Below, in pieces: positions 53,126 through 62,349 of a stretch of 64,000 nucleotides of DNA. Position 1 is the stretch's first letter. Each line of letters begins with the position of its first letter. The position numbers and the translations under genes are program-made. Source of the stretch: Armatimonadia bacterium (lineage in GTDB: Bacteria; Armatimonadota; Zipacnadia; Zipacnadales; JABUFB01); assembly GCA_039679385.1 (NCBI GenBank), contig JBDKVB010000053.1:24586-88585 (forward strand), written 5' to 3'. The notes beneath the pieces are model-generated. The model was not told where the DNA came from. It was given only the letters and a program-made list of their open reading frames with translations, and made no database searches.

Positions 53126-53962
53126 ATGCAGGTCGGCATGCTCACCGCACCGTTCAGCCGCGATGACCTCGACACCGTCGTCAGTTTCGCCAAGTCCGCC
53201 GGCTTCGATGCCCTCGAGGTTCGGGTCGGTGCCGCACACTGCGACGTGATGGGCGACTTCGACGCCAAGAAGTTCGCAGCGACCATCCGCGACGCCGGGC
53301 TGGAGATCTCCAGTCTCGCCGCCTACGTCAACATCACTGCCGGCGACGAAGCCGAGCGCGCGAACAATCAGGCTATCGTTGAGGCCGCACTGAAGGTCTG
53401 CGCGAAGGTTGACATCCCCATCCTGTGCACTCTCGCAGGGCTGCCGCCGGCGGGCATGAAGAAGGAAGACTGCATCAAGCAGATCGCGGCGCCCTACTAC
53501 AAGAAGCTGGCGAAGAAGGCCGCTGACAAGGGCATCAAGATCGCCATGGAGAACTGGTACGCGACCAACATCCAGCATCTCGGCCAGTGGGACCTCATCT
53601 TCGAGGAAGTCCCGAACGAGAACTTCGGCCTCAACTTCGACCCCTCGCATCTGTACTGGCAGGACATCGACTACCTGATGGCCGTTGAGCGGTACGCGTC
53701 GCGCATCTTCCATTCACATGCGAAGGACTGTGAGGTCGTGGGGCACAAGAGGGCCTTCGTGGGCAACCAGGCGGGTGGCTGGTGGCGCTATGTGATCCCC
53801 GGTTTCGGCGACCTCGACTGGGGCGTGTACTGCGCTCGGTTGCGGCGCAACGGGTTCAACGGTGTCCTGTCCATCGAGCATGAGGATGCCGCCCTGGGCC
53901 GCGAAGAGGGCTTTGAGCTTGGCTGCCGGTTCCTGCGGCAGTTTGCAGACGGCAGCAAGTAG
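53126..53962 (+). CDS. Sugar phosphate isomerase/epimerase-like TIM barrel
   Basis: A 278-residue TIM-barrel protein of the same superfamily as the gene at 50853. It has SAGFDALEVRVG, IKIAMENWYA (metal Glu), GLNFDPSHLYW (Asp/His), IFHSHAKDCE (His) and GVLSIEHEDAAL (Glu), the four acidic/His positions expected of 3-epimerase or isomerase metal sites. GGGAGG lies upstream of ATG 53126. It sits between glycerate kinase and a cyclophilin-like gene, suggesting conversion of a ketose or sugar-acid intermediate ahead of the kinases. The substrate is unknown. Confidence 0.85.
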   Translation: MQVGMLTAPFSRDDLDTVVSFAKSAGFDALEVRVGAAHCDVMGDFDAKKFAATIRDAGLEISSLAAYVNITAGDEAERANNQAIVEAALKVCAKVDIPILCTLAGLPPAGMKKEDCIKQIAAPYYKKLAKKAADKGIKIAMENWYATNIQHLGQWDLIFEEVPNENFGLNFDPSHLYWQDIDYLMAVERYASRIFHSHAKDCEVVGHKRAFVGNQAGGWWRYVIPGFGDLDWGVYCARLRRNGFNGVLSIEHEDAALGREEGFELGCRFLRQFADGSK

Positions 53963-54072
53963 GCCAGGCAGTATCACCAGACCGACCTGCGACCGGGCCT
54001 GCGGGCATGACTGCCGGCATCGGCCCGGCGCAGGCTTTGTGCCACCCCTCCATTTCAGGGAGGTCATGCAAG

Positions 54073-54447
54073 ATGCCACGCATCAAGATCAGCGCCGGGA
54101 ATGTCTCGGCGTTCGCAGACCTTACCGACGGCCCTACGGCGAAGCTGGTGTGGGAGGCGTTGCCGATCCAGGCCTCCGCAAGCACCTGGGGCGATGAGAT
54201 CTACTTCAGCATTCCGGTCCATACAGGCACCGAGCCGGACGCCGAAGCCGAGCGTCAGGTCGGCGACATCGCCTACTGGCCGCCAGGAAACGCCTTCTGC
54301 ATCTTCTTCGGGCGCACTCCGATGAGTGGCGGCGACCTGCCGGTGGCCGCGAGCCCGGTGAACACTCTCGGCACCGTCGAGGGCGACGCGAAGGTCTTCA
54401 AGGGCGTTCGCTCAGGCACGCGCATCACGATCGAGAAGGCCGAGTAA
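54073..54447 (+). CDS. Cyclophilin-like-fold protein (COG2164 type)
   Basis: A 124-residue protein with the cyclophilin-like beta-barrel pattern of the COG2164 group: LVWEALPIQASASTWGDEIYF, IPVHTGTEPDAE, VGDIAYWPPGNAFCIFFGRTPMS, then a short C-terminal strand. This family lacks a known reaction; peptidyl-prolyl isomerase activity is not established. GGGAGG (54058-54063) lies nine bases before ATG 54073, so the longer frame from 54007 is not used. It is flanked by a sugar isomerase-like gene and xylulokinase, hinting at a role in sugar metabolism. Confidence 0.78.
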   Translation: MPRIKISAGNVSAFADLTDGPTAKLVWEALPIQASASTWGDEIYFSIPVHTGTEPDAEAERQVGDIAYWPPGNAFCIFFGRTPMSGGDLPVAASPVNTLGTVEGDAKVFKGVRSGTRITIEKAE

Positions 54448-54530
54448 GCCTGGGCCTTCGGCGTGCTGCCGGCACACGGTGAACACTGTAGCCCTCTGAA
54501 CCCGGTAATCCCTGGCGGGAGGACTCGGTC

Positions 54531-56060
54531 ATGTCCTACCTAATCGGCATCGATGTCGGCACCTCCGGGACGAAGACCCTGCTCGTCGATGAGGCCGGGC
54601 ATAGGGTCGCCAGTGCGACGGCTGAGTATCCGTTGTACATGCCGCGGCCGCTGTGGGCTGAGCAGGACCCTGCACACTGGTGGACGGCCACCGTTGAGAC
54701 CATCCGCCGTGTCCTGGACGAGTCGGGTGTGAAGGGCAGCGAGGTCAAGGGCATCGGGCTCTCGGGGCAGATGCACGGCTCTGTGTTCCTGGACAACAGC
54801 AATGCGGTGATTCGCCCGGCTATCCTGTGGTGTGACCAGCGCACCGCAGCACAGTGCGAGGCGATCACTGAACGCGTCGGAGCGGAGGCAGTCGTCCGCG
54901 AGACCTGCAACCGCGTGCTCACCGGTTTCACGGCGCCCAAGATCCTCTGGCTCCAGCAGGAGGAGCCGGCGAACTACGAGCGTGTCCGCAAGGTCCTGCT
55001 GCCGAAGGACTACATCCGGTTCAGACTGACGGGTGAGTATGCCACGGAGGTCAGCGACGCCTCCGGCACGTCACTTCTGAACGTGCGGGAGCGGAACTGG
55101 TCGCAGGTGATGCTGGAGGCGATCGGCCTCTCGCGCGACATGCTCCCGACGGTGTACGAGTCGCCGGAGGTGAGTGGCCGAGTGGCCGAGCAGGTGGCTG
55201 AGATCACCGGCCTCGCGCCCGGCACTCCGGTGGTTGGTGGTGGGGGAGACCAGGCGGCCGGCGCCGTCGGCAATGGGATCGTCGAGCGCGGCATCGTCTC
55301 CTCGACCACTGGCACCTCTGGTGTGGTCTTCGCCCATCTTGACGAACCAGTGATGGATCCGCAACTGCGGACTCACACCTTCTGCCATGCAGTTCCGGGC
55401 AAGTGGCACGTGATGGGCGTCATGCTTTCCGCCGGAGGGTCTCTCCGCTGGCTGCGCGATGCGGTCTGCGCCGATGAGAAGGCTGTGGCGGCACTGACCG
55501 GCTGCGACCCCTACGAGTACATCACGGCGGCGGCCGCGCAGGCCCCCCTCGGGGCAGAAGGGCTCCTGTTCCTTCCGTACTTGACCGGCGAGAGGACGCC
55601 CTATCCGAATCCCAAGGCCCGGGGTGTGTTCTTCGGCCTGCACCTGCGCCATGACAAGCGGCACCTGGCACGCGCCGTCATGGAGGGCGTCGCCTTCGGC
55701 CTGCGCGACTGCTTCGAGGTTCTTACCGCCATGGGTGTGGAGATCACCCAGGTCAGGGCCTCTGGTGGTGGTGCTCGGAGCGCCCTGTGGCGGCAGATCC
55801 AGGCCGATGTGACCGGAAGGTCGCACTTCGCCCTCGCTGTCGATGAGGGGCCGGCTCTCGGAGTGGCGCTGCTCGCCGGAGTAGGGACCGGCGTGTGGGC
55901 CAATGTACCAGAGGCCTGCGCAGCGGCGCTCGAGATCCTTGACGAGCGCAGACCTTGCCCAGAAGCGACGGTTCGCTACAATAGTCACTACGCTCTGTAC
56001 CAGAAGCTGTATGCACAGCTGACAGACTGCTTCGACGAGGTACAGGCGCTGCTCGAGTAA
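54531..56060 (+). CDS. xylB: Xylulokinase-like FGGY carbohydrate kinase
   Basis: It phosphorylates D-xylulose or a related ketose at C5 with ATP. The 509-residue chain shows GIDVGTSGTKTLLVD (phosphate 1), GLSGQMHGSV (XylB-type substrate motif with Met-His), AILWCDQRT, VGGGGDQAAGAVGNG (adenosine/phosphate region) and RASGGGARSALWRQI. SGQMHG and WCDQR favour xylulokinase over glycerol, gluconate or rhamnulose kinase. GGGAGG precedes ATG 54531. It ends the four-gene sugar module and is followed by the rplY promoter. Confidence 0.9.
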   Translation: MSYLIGIDVGTSGTKTLLVDEAGHRVASATAEYPLYMPRPLWAEQDPAHWWTATVETIRRVLDESGVKGSEVKGIGLSGQMHGSVFLDNSNAVIRPAILWCDQRTAAQCEAITERVGAEAVVRETCNRVLTGFTAPKILWLQQEEPANYERVRKVLLPKDYIRFRLTGEYATEVSDASGTSLLNVRERNWSQVMLEAIGLSRDMLPTVYESPEVSGRVAEQVAEITGLAPGTPVVGGGGDQAAGAVGNGIVERGIVSSTTGTSGVVFAHLDEPVMDPQLRTHTFCHAVPGKWHVMGVMLSAGGSLRWLRDAVCADEKAVAALTGCDPYEYITAAAAQAPLGAEGLLFLPYLTGERTPYPNPKARGVFFGLHLRHDKRHLARAVMEGVAFGLRDCFEVLTAMGVEITQVRASGGGARSALWRQIQADVTGRSHFALAVDEGPALGVALLAGVGTGVWANVPEACAAALEILDERRPCPEATVRYNSHYALYQKLYAQLTDCFDEVQALLE

Positions 56061-56087
56061 CACCTGCTGGCTGTCCGGCAATTGGGC

Positions 56088-56116
56088 TTTACATCTTCCG
56101 CGTCTACGGGTAAAAT
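56088..56116 (+). promoter_or_regulatory. Sigma-70-type promoter for rplY
   Basis: TTTACA (56088-56093) and TAAAAT (56111-56116) are 17 bases apart, each with five of six consensus matches, about 65 bases upstream of rplY. Confidence 0.75.
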
Positions 56117-56180
56117 GTCGCGGTTCGTCTTGTTGCCTGCCCTCTGACAGGCGCAGGTTGATCTGTGAGGAGGAGCAAGA

Positions 56181-56816
56181 ATGGAGCAAATCGTTCTGCA
56201 AGCCTTACGGCGTGAGACAAAGGGGAAGGGCGCAGCGCGGCAGTCTCGCCGTGAAGGTCGCGTGCCCGGCGTAGTGTACGGGCTCGATATGCAGCCGCTG
56301 AATATCTCCGTGGTTGCCGACGACCTCGAGACCGTCGTGGGACGCCACGGCGCAAGCTCTGTCCTGGTCGACCTGCGCGTCGACGGTATCGAGCACGATG
56401 CGGCTCGCGCCGCACTCGTCAAGAATATCCAGCGCCATCCTGTGTCCCGCCAGGTGGAGAGCATCGACCTGCACTGGGTTTCCCTTGCCGAGGCCATCAC
56501 CGTCACCGTATCCCTGGAGCTCGTGGGCACTTCGCCCGCCGAGACTTCCGGCGCCGTCATCGACCATGTGATCCGTGAGATCGAAGTCAGCTGCCGTCCG
56601 CTGCAGATCCCGCAGTCGCTGGTTGTGAGCATCGACGGTATGGAGATGCATGACACCCGCACGATTGCTGATCTCCAGCTTCCCGACGGCGTCACGACGG
56701 CCCTGGACCCCGACACGGTCATCGTCACCTGCACCCCGCCGACGCGCGAAGAAGAGCCGCGTGCCGAGGAAGCGGTTGAGGGCGAGATCCAGCAGGTCAG
56801 CGACACTGAAGGTTAG
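56181..56816 (+). CDS. rplY: 50S ribosomal protein L25/general stress protein Ctc
   Basis: L25 binds 5S rRNA in the large subunit. The 211-residue product is the long Ctc/TL5 form: an N-terminal L25 domain (RRETKGKGAARQSRREGRVPGVVYG) and a C-terminal beta-barrel domain (about 100-190) with a final acidic tail (EEEPRAEEAVEGE). GTGAGGAGGAGC gives a strong ribosome site before ATG 56181. It is followed by pth, the usual neighbour in many bacteria. Confidence 0.95.
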   Translation: MEQIVLQALRRETKGKGAARQSRREGRVPGVVYGLDMQPLNISVVADDLETVVGRHGASSVLVDLRVDGIEHDAARAALVKNIQRHPVSRQVESIDLHWVSLAEAITVTVSLELVGTSPAETSGAVIDHVIREIEVSCRPLQIPQSLVVSIDGMEMHDTRTIADLQLPDGVTTALDPDTVIVTCTPPTREEEPRAEEAVEGEIQQVSDTEG

Positions 56817-56936
56817 CCCGCACTCAGACGGTGGGATGGAGCGTGAGCGTGATGTACTCCCCGCGACTTCATCCGGTAAAGCACGCCCCATCCCACCGTG
56901 TCTGCGGTACTGCTTACCACCGGTAGCTATCCCCTC

Positions 56937-57497
56937 ATGTATGCCATCGTCTGCCTGGGAAACCCTGGGTTCGAGTATGCCCGCACGCGTCACAACGTGG
57001 GGTTCATGGTCGCTGACTACCTGGCTTCTCGGCACAAGATCAACCTCGGCCGCAGTCGGATGCGCGCGCTCTTTGGGCGTGGCACCATGGCCGGGCAGGA
57101 CGTCCTCGTGGTCAAGCCCCAGACCTTCATGAACGACAGTGGCGACGCCGCACAGCGGATCGTTCACTTCTTCAAGATCCCCCGGAGCAACTTTCTCACC
57201 GTCTACGACGACATCGCCCTCGAACTCGGTGCCCTGCGCCTGCGTCCCGGCGGCAGCGACGCGGGTCACAAGGGTATGCGGTCGCTGGCCACTCACCTGG
57301 GCACCCAGGACATCGCTCGCCTGCGGCTGGGTGTTGGAGCGCCGCCGTCTGGAGTCGACGCCCGCAACTGGGTGCTCTCCGATTTCCGCCCGGCGGAGCG
57401 CGAGAAGGTGGAGGACATGATCGCTCGCGCCGCCGAGGCTGTCGAGTGGTGGCTCCAAGAAGGCCTGGAGTCGACCATGAACAGGTTCAACGGTTAG
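56937..57497 (+). CDS. pth: Peptidyl-tRNA hydrolase
   Basis: It releases peptides from peptidyl-tRNA that drops off ribosomes. The 186-residue protein has the usual IVCLGNPGFEYARTRHNVGF (catalytic His in RHNVG), KPQTFMNDSG and YDDIALELG with catalytic-site Asp, and GGSDAGHKGMRS. ATG 56937 yields the standard MYAIVCLGNPG start, although the ribosome site is weak; GTG 56898 would add 13 residues without family similarity. It follows rplY by 120 bases on the same transcript. Confidence 0.96.
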   Translation: MYAIVCLGNPGFEYARTRHNVGFMVADYLASRHKINLGRSRMRALFGRGTMAGQDVLVVKPQTFMNDSGDAAQRIVHFFKIPRSNFLTVYDDIALELGALRLRPGGSDAGHKGMRSLATHLGTQDIARLRLGVGAPPSGVDARNWVLSDFRPAEREKVEDMIARAAEAVEWWLQEGLESTMNRFNG

Positions 57498-57604
57498 CTT
57501 CCCCCAGGCCGGCAGGTCTGTACCTCTTGGCCGGCGAACAACCCCCGTGTCGTGCCCGTCGCGTTCCCACCATCTCTAATAGCTGCTGGTGCATCTGATT
57601 CCCA

Positions 57605-58237
57605 ATGGCACGCGTTCCCGCACGCAGACCAACTGCTCAGAGGTCGGCACCGTCTCTCCTGGTGTCCCTGGCTGTGGTTCTCGGCGTCCTCGCGCTGGTC
57701 TGCGTGTTGACGGCCGCTGTGCTGTATGTGAAGGCCAAAGCGCGGCCACCACTTCCCGAGACTCCCGGCCAGAGCGCAAGCAGGCAGACCTACCACGTCC
57801 CCATCGCCCAGCAGTACCTTCAGATTCAGCAGGCTGCGATGTCCGGTGTGACACAGCCCGTGGCCCTCGACGCCGGGCCTGAGGACGTGCAGACCGCACT
57901 TGCGCCGCACCTGCGCCAGCGTGGTATCGAGGACCTGCGTGTGGCCATCACAGACAGACTGCTGGTCGCCCAGGGGCGCACTGTCGTCCACGACCAGGCG
58001 CTCTGGGTGACGGTCTACCTGCAGCCTACTGCGAACAACGGGCAGATCGCCCTCAGACTGGTCGATGGGGAGATTGGCTCCCTACCAATGCCGACTGCGG
58101 TCAGGAGCGAGGTCCAGCGCCAACTGGACCGCAATCTCGCGGGCCTGATCTCACCCGGTATCCCCATCCGTCTCGACGCAGTCAGCGTCGCCTCCGGGCG
58201 GCTCGTGATTCAGGGAACCGTCAACGCGCGACGCTGA
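57605..58237 (+). CDS. Membrane-anchored protein, possibly YpmS/DUF2140-like
   Basis: The 210-residue protein has a short basic cytoplasmic N-terminus, one transmembrane helix (LLVSLAVVLGVLALVCVLTA near 18-37) and an extracytoplasmic domain. WVTVYLQPTANNGQIALRL then GEIGSLPMPTAV resembles the repeat region of YpmS-like (DUF2140) and DUF2993 proteins, which are thought to bind lipids. The similarity is modest. It follows pth by 107 bases and precedes the large glycosidase-like gene by 31 bases, so it may share their transcript. Confidence 0.6.
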   Translation: MARVPARRPTAQRSAPSLLVSLAVVLGVLALVCVLTAAVLYVKAKARPPLPETPGQSASRQTYHVPIAQQYLQIQQAAMSGVTQPVALDAGPEDVQTALAPHLRQRGIEDLRVAITDRLLVAQGRTVVHDQALWVTVYLQPTANNGQIALRLVDGEIGSLPMPTAVRSEVQRQLDRNLAGLISPGIPIRLDAVSVASGRLVIQGTVNARR

Positions 58238-58268
58238 CAGCTCACCCCAGGAAGATCGGAGACCTTCT

Positions 58269-61200
58269 ATGCGCAACTCACTGCCTCTGCTCGGGCTGCT
58301 GCTTGGCGTTCTGTCGGCCCCAACCTTGCAGTCTGCCACTCTGTGGCAGGACACCTTCCGCGAGCCCCTGCGCTACGAGCGATTGGGACCCGCCGTGTGG
58401 CGCATGGGTGACGGGCAAGCCGCCTTCCGCAGCGGCGACAGCGAATCGCGGCTTGTGACGCTTCTGCCTGACCTGCAGTCTGCAACGGTCGAGGCCGACG
58501 TGACCTTGCAGGAGCGCAGCGGGTCATCCTGGACCTACGGCGGCTTGTCGCTGTACCTGGAGACAGGGAACTCCTGGCAATTGCTGATGGTCGAGGGTCC
58601 GGATGGACGACGCTACTACGAGCTGATCGAGGAGTATGAAGGAGTGCGGCAGGCGCAGTCACAGCCAGGCACGACGCTGCTCGCAATGCGCGAGACAGGG
58701 GCCTTGAAGAGCTGGGACTACGGTCGGCGGTATCGCCTCACGCTTGAGATCAGCCCGGAGGGGATCCGCGGTGCGGTGACCGACCCGGCGACCGGCCAGT
58801 CCTGGGAGCGAGACCTCTCCTTCGCAGTCGGTCGCGCGCTGAAGAGCGGCCGTCCGGCGCTGATGGTCCGTGGAACCGCCGGTGTGTACACGTCGCTCAC
58901 GGTCCGTGGCGACACCCAGTCCCAGGGCAACAGCGTCCGGGTTGAGCGTGGATCAGCGGGCAGTGCCGTCGTGATCCAGGACGAGCACAACACGATCGCG
59001 CCGCGGCTCGTGCAGATGCTCCAGGAGGGCGGCTTCGGGGTCATGAGCCTCGACTGGGAAGCAGTTGGTGCGCAGCGGATCACTCCCGGTGCGGTCGACC
59101 TGGTGGTGCTCGCCGATGCCCGCAGGCTGCCCTTGACGGCCCGCGACGCCGTCGTCAGCTACCTGCGCGCAGCCGGCAAGGTCCTGGCGATTGGTGCACC
59201 GGCGCTGTCCGAGTTGGTCGTGAAGACCCCTGAGGGGTGGGGCGATCAGGAGCAATGGTCGGAGGCCTTCGCCCGCCGGCTTCCGACGGAACCAATCACC
59301 CTGTCCCCTGACCCGTGGACCCGGAACACAGGCAACCCGGACGGATCGGCACGCATCGAGCTCGACGCCTCCCAGGGCCCGACCTGCTGGAAGGCAACGG
59401 TGGACCTGCTCTCGTGGGAGACCTTCTACGCCAACATCGAAGGAGCCTTTGGTGCGGACCGGCGCCTCTTCGTGTTCCAGGCCAAAGGTGACGCCGACAC
59501 GCCGCAGCTCTCGGTGGAGTTCCGCGAGAAGGACGGGTCGCGCTGGATCGCCTCCGTGAACCTCACCACGAACTGGAAGACCTACGTCCTCGACCCGCGG
59601 GAGATTCCCTACTGGACTGACTCCACCTCAAAGGGCCGAGGTGGTCAGGGCGATTCCTTCCGGCCCGCCAACGTCTCCTCAGTGGCCGTCGGACTGTCAG
59701 CCAGTCACACGCCGCTCTCAAAGAAGGGTCCTCACACCTACTGGGTTCGCGGCCTGGCTACGGCGAGCGACCAGGACCTGCCCAAAGTGAGCTTCCAGGT
59801 GCCGGACCTCGAGCCCCTGTGCCCCTCCTACAAGCTCTACCCCATGGAGGGTGTGACCACGCTTCAGGCGGCACAGGAGCAAGGTGTGGTGGCTGCAGAC
59901 CTGAAGACCAGCTGGGCTCACCCCTGCTACTCGCCCGTCTGGCGCGACCGTGGCAGAGGGCTGGAGCGCGACCGGCCCTGGCGCTGGATACCGATCCTGG
60001 AGGGTCTCGACGCCCGTGGACAGTCGCGTGGAGCCCTGGTGTCGCTGCTGATCGGCAACAACGCGCTGCCCAATGCGCTGGTCTCCAACGTGGCGGTGCA
60101 GGATCCCCAGGAGGCCCTTGGCGACGCTCTCAGGCCCACAGTGGTGGCGACAGCCCAGGCCATGGCCCGAGGGCTGTTCCTGCTCGAGGGCGGGACAGAT
60201 CTGTTCTCGTACCGCGAGGGCGAGCCCGTCCTCCTGGGTGCGAAGGTGCTCAACACGAGTCGCGCGCCGCAGGACTGCGAGGTCCTGGCGACCGTGACGG
60301 ACGCCGACGGCAAGGTCGTTGCAAGGCTGGATCAGAAGGTGCAGGTGGTGAGCTCCCAGGCGAAGGAGCTGTCCACCACCTGGCAGCCGCAGGTCTTCGA
60401 CCGACGGGGCTACCAGGTGACGGTCGAGCTCCGACAGGAAGGTCGGCTGGTCGATCGCATCGCACACCGGATCGAGCCGCTGCGCACGGCGCCGGCGCGT
60501 CCCGAGGAGTTCGTGCGGGTAGAGGGCGACAACTTCACCCTCGCCGGCAAGCCGTGGTACTTCAAGGGCATCAACTACCGCCCGAACTGGTTCGCCGGTC
60601 AGCAGCTCGCGCCCTGGCTATCCCGCGAACGGTATGACCCGGAGGTCATCGAGCGCGACCTGACCTGGATGCAGTCGATCGGGATCAATGCCCTCACCGC
60701 GATCCAGGCGGTGCAGCCCTCCGATCCCACTGACCCGAAGCAGTACCGCGACCAACTCGACTTCCTGGACCGCTGCGAGCGCCATGGGATGAAGTGCTAT
60801 GTGACGGTGCCCGGCGGACGCCCCTATGCCGGGGGCGATGCCGCCAAGGTGATCGACTATGTCCGCCGGTCGGGGCTGCAGAACCACCCGGCAGTCATGA
60901 GCTGGGAACTGGCCTGGGAGCCCATCGAGAGGCCGGAGGCCCTGGCGCGGATCGCGGAGGACTGGAACCAGTGGGTCGTGGAGCGCTATGGCTCCGTGGA
61001 CAAGGCTGTGCGGGACTGGGGCTTCGACCCGCGACCGGAGGGCAAGGGTGCGCTGCCGGCCCCTGCCGCCGGTCAGTGCAGCAGCCATGGGGCCTGGGAC
61101 CGTTACGTTGCAGCCTTCCGACGCGGGTTCAGCGACCTGATCAGCGCCCGCTACCGAGATATCGCAGAGCCGCTCCGGGCCTATGATCCCAACCACCTGG

Positions 61201-62282
61201 TCGCCTTCCGGGGCGGTGCCTGCGGGATTCCCGACGGCTATCACTTTGCCCACATACATAGCGTCGGTGTGGCCAAGCACATGGACTTCCTCAACCCGGA
61301 GGGCTACAACCTGCAGCAGGGCTGGAGCACCAGCACGCCACCCGACGAGGTGCGCAAGGGCGGTCTGGTGACCCTGTACTACCGCTTCGTGAGCCGCGAG
61401 AAGCCGGTGGTCTGGATGGAGTTCGGGTTCACCATCAACGGCTACCATCAGGTCTGGCGGCCGGAACTGGTCCACCTCAGCCCGCAGAAGCTGCAGTACC
61501 AGCGCACGGAGTTCGACAGCTTCTACAGCATGTTCATCGAGTCGGGAGCGCGCGGAGCAGCGCCCTGGTGGTTGCCGGGAGGCTTCCGCCTTGGTGAGAA
61601 CAGCGACTTCGGCGTCCTGGAGCCCGATGGGAGCGAACGGCCGGTCTGCGAGGTCCTGCGAAGCTACCTGCCCCGGTTCGAGCAGGTGAAGCACGCCACT
61701 CCCGCGCGGATCCTGGACTTCGACCTCGAGCGCAACTACCCGGTGGCGTGGAAGACCTACGCACCCCTGTATCTCGACGCCGTGAAGGCGGGCGAGACCC
61801 CGTACCTGCGCACAGCGGGGACCGGCTCAGACTCCGCCAACTGCCCACTGACCGCCGTCGGCGGGGTACCCTACTCGGGCAGCAATCCGCCGGTGTTCCT
61901 CAACGCCGAGTTCAACCGACTGGAGGTCAAGGTCGGCCCAGGACCGTGGCGTGAGGTCACGAGTGGCGAGACGATCAGCGGGCCTGTCGGGGCTCGGGTC
62001 CTGTGCCGTGCCTCTCTCGGGAATCTGGGCGAGGCCAGGTGGCTGGCACCGTCGGCCGGAGTACAGCAGGGACGTGTGTTCCTTGCGGGTCGGCGCGACT
62101 ACGGGCTGCAGTTCCAGGCGCCCATCGCGGCAGACACCGAGTACTTGGCAGACGGTACGGTGCCGGAGTTCGTGCTGATTGACTCCCTGCAGCAGGAGAC
62201 GAAGGTGTCCCTTGAGATGCTCGCGCAGGGGAGAGCCTACTTCGGGGAGCGTCGCACGATCACCCTCAAGCCCGCGCCGTAA
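58269..62282 (+). CDS. Large secreted multidomain glycosidase-like protein (GH-A clan)
   Basis: This exported protein has 1337 residues and a signal peptide (cleavage near QSA-T). Order: beta-sandwich domain at about 25-215; Rossmann/GATase-like domain at about 225-320 (VQMLQEGGFGVMSLDW, VDLVVLADARRLPL); CBM-like beta domains to about 740; then a TIM barrel from about 755 beginning VRVEGDNFTLAGKPWYFKGIN. The barrel has an acid/base candidate E884 in ELAWEP and nucleophile candidate E1051 in VWMEFGF, the spacing of retaining clan GH-A (GH2/GH5-like) enzymes, and C-terminal beta segments. It probably cleaves a beta-linked polysaccharide; the substrate is unknown. GGAG precedes ATG 58269. Confidence 0.8.
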   Translation: MRNSLPLLGLLLGVLSAPTLQSATLWQDTFREPLRYERLGPAVWRMGDGQAAFRSGDSESRLVTLLPDLQSATVEADVTLQERSGSSWTYGGLSLYLETGNSWQLLMVEGPDGRRYYELIEEYEGVRQAQSQPGTTLLAMRETGALKSWDYGRRYRLTLEISPEGIRGAVTDPATGQSWERDLSFAVGRALKSGRPALMVRGTAGVYTSLTVRGDTQSQGNSVRVERGSAGSAVVIQDEHNTIAPRLVQMLQEGGFGVMSLDWEAVGAQRITPGAVDLVVLADARRLPLTARDAVVSYLRAAGKVLAIGAPALSELVVKTPEGWGDQEQWSEAFARRLPTEPITLSPDPWTRNTGNPDGSARIELDASQGPTCWKATVDLLSWETFYANIEGAFGADRRLFVFQAKGDADTPQLSVEFREKDGSRWIASVNLTTNWKTYVLDPREIPYWTDSTSKGRGGQGDSFRPANVSSVAVGLSASHTPLSKKGPHTYWVRGLATASDQDLPKVSFQVPDLEPLCPSYKLYPMEGVTTLQAAQEQGVVAADLKTSWAHPCYSPVWRDRGRGLERDRPWRWIPILEGLDARGQSRGALVSLLIGNNALPNALVSNVAVQDPQEALGDALRPTVVATAQAMARGLFLLEGGTDLFSYREGEPVLLGAKVLNTSRAPQDCEVLATVTDADGKVVARLDQKVQVVSSQAKELSTTWQPQVFDRRGYQVTVELRQEGRLVDRIAHRIEPLRTAPARPEEFVRVEGDNFTLAGKPWYFKGINYRPNWFAGQQLAPWLSRERYDPEVIERDLTWMQSIGINALTAIQAVQPSDPTDPKQYRDQLDFLDRCERHGMKCYVTVPGGRPYAGGDAAKVIDYVRRSGLQNHPAVMSWELAWEPIERPEALARIAEDWNQWVVERYGSVDKAVRDWGFDPRPEGKGALPAPAAGQCSSHGAWDRYVAAFRRGFSDLISARYRDIAEPLRAYDPNHLVAFRGGACGIPDGYHFAHIHSVGVAKHMDFLNPEGYNLQQGWSTSTPPDEVRKGGLVTLYYRFVSREKPVVWMEFGFTINGYHQVWRPELVHLSPQKLQYQRTEFDSFYSMFIESGARGAAPWWLPGGFRLGENSDFGVLEPDGSERPVCEVLRSYLPRFEQVKHATPARILDFDLERNYPVAWKTYAPLYLDAVKAGETPYLRTAGTGSDSANCPLTAVGGVPYSGSNPPVFLNAEFNRLEVKVGPGPWREVTSGETISGPVGARVLCRASLGNLGEARWLAPSAGVQQGRVFLAGRRDYGLQFQAPIAADTEYLADGTVPEFVLIDSLQQETKVSLEMLAQGRAYFGERRTITLKPAP

Positions 62283-62311
62283 CCCCGCCAACTCGGCCCT
62301 GACGATCCGGA

Positions 62312-62349
62312 GCCCTGGAGTGCGTCTCAGTACGCCTCCAGGGCTTTGA
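62312..62349 (+). terminator. Terminator after the glycosidase gene, overlapping a convergent gene end
   Basis: AGCCCTGGAG (62312-62321) pairs with CTCCAGGGCT (62337-62346), with an extra GCGT/ACGC inner stem, followed by TTTGAG. The right arm lies inside the last codons of the minus-strand dehydratase gene (stop at 62327). Confidence 0.6.
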
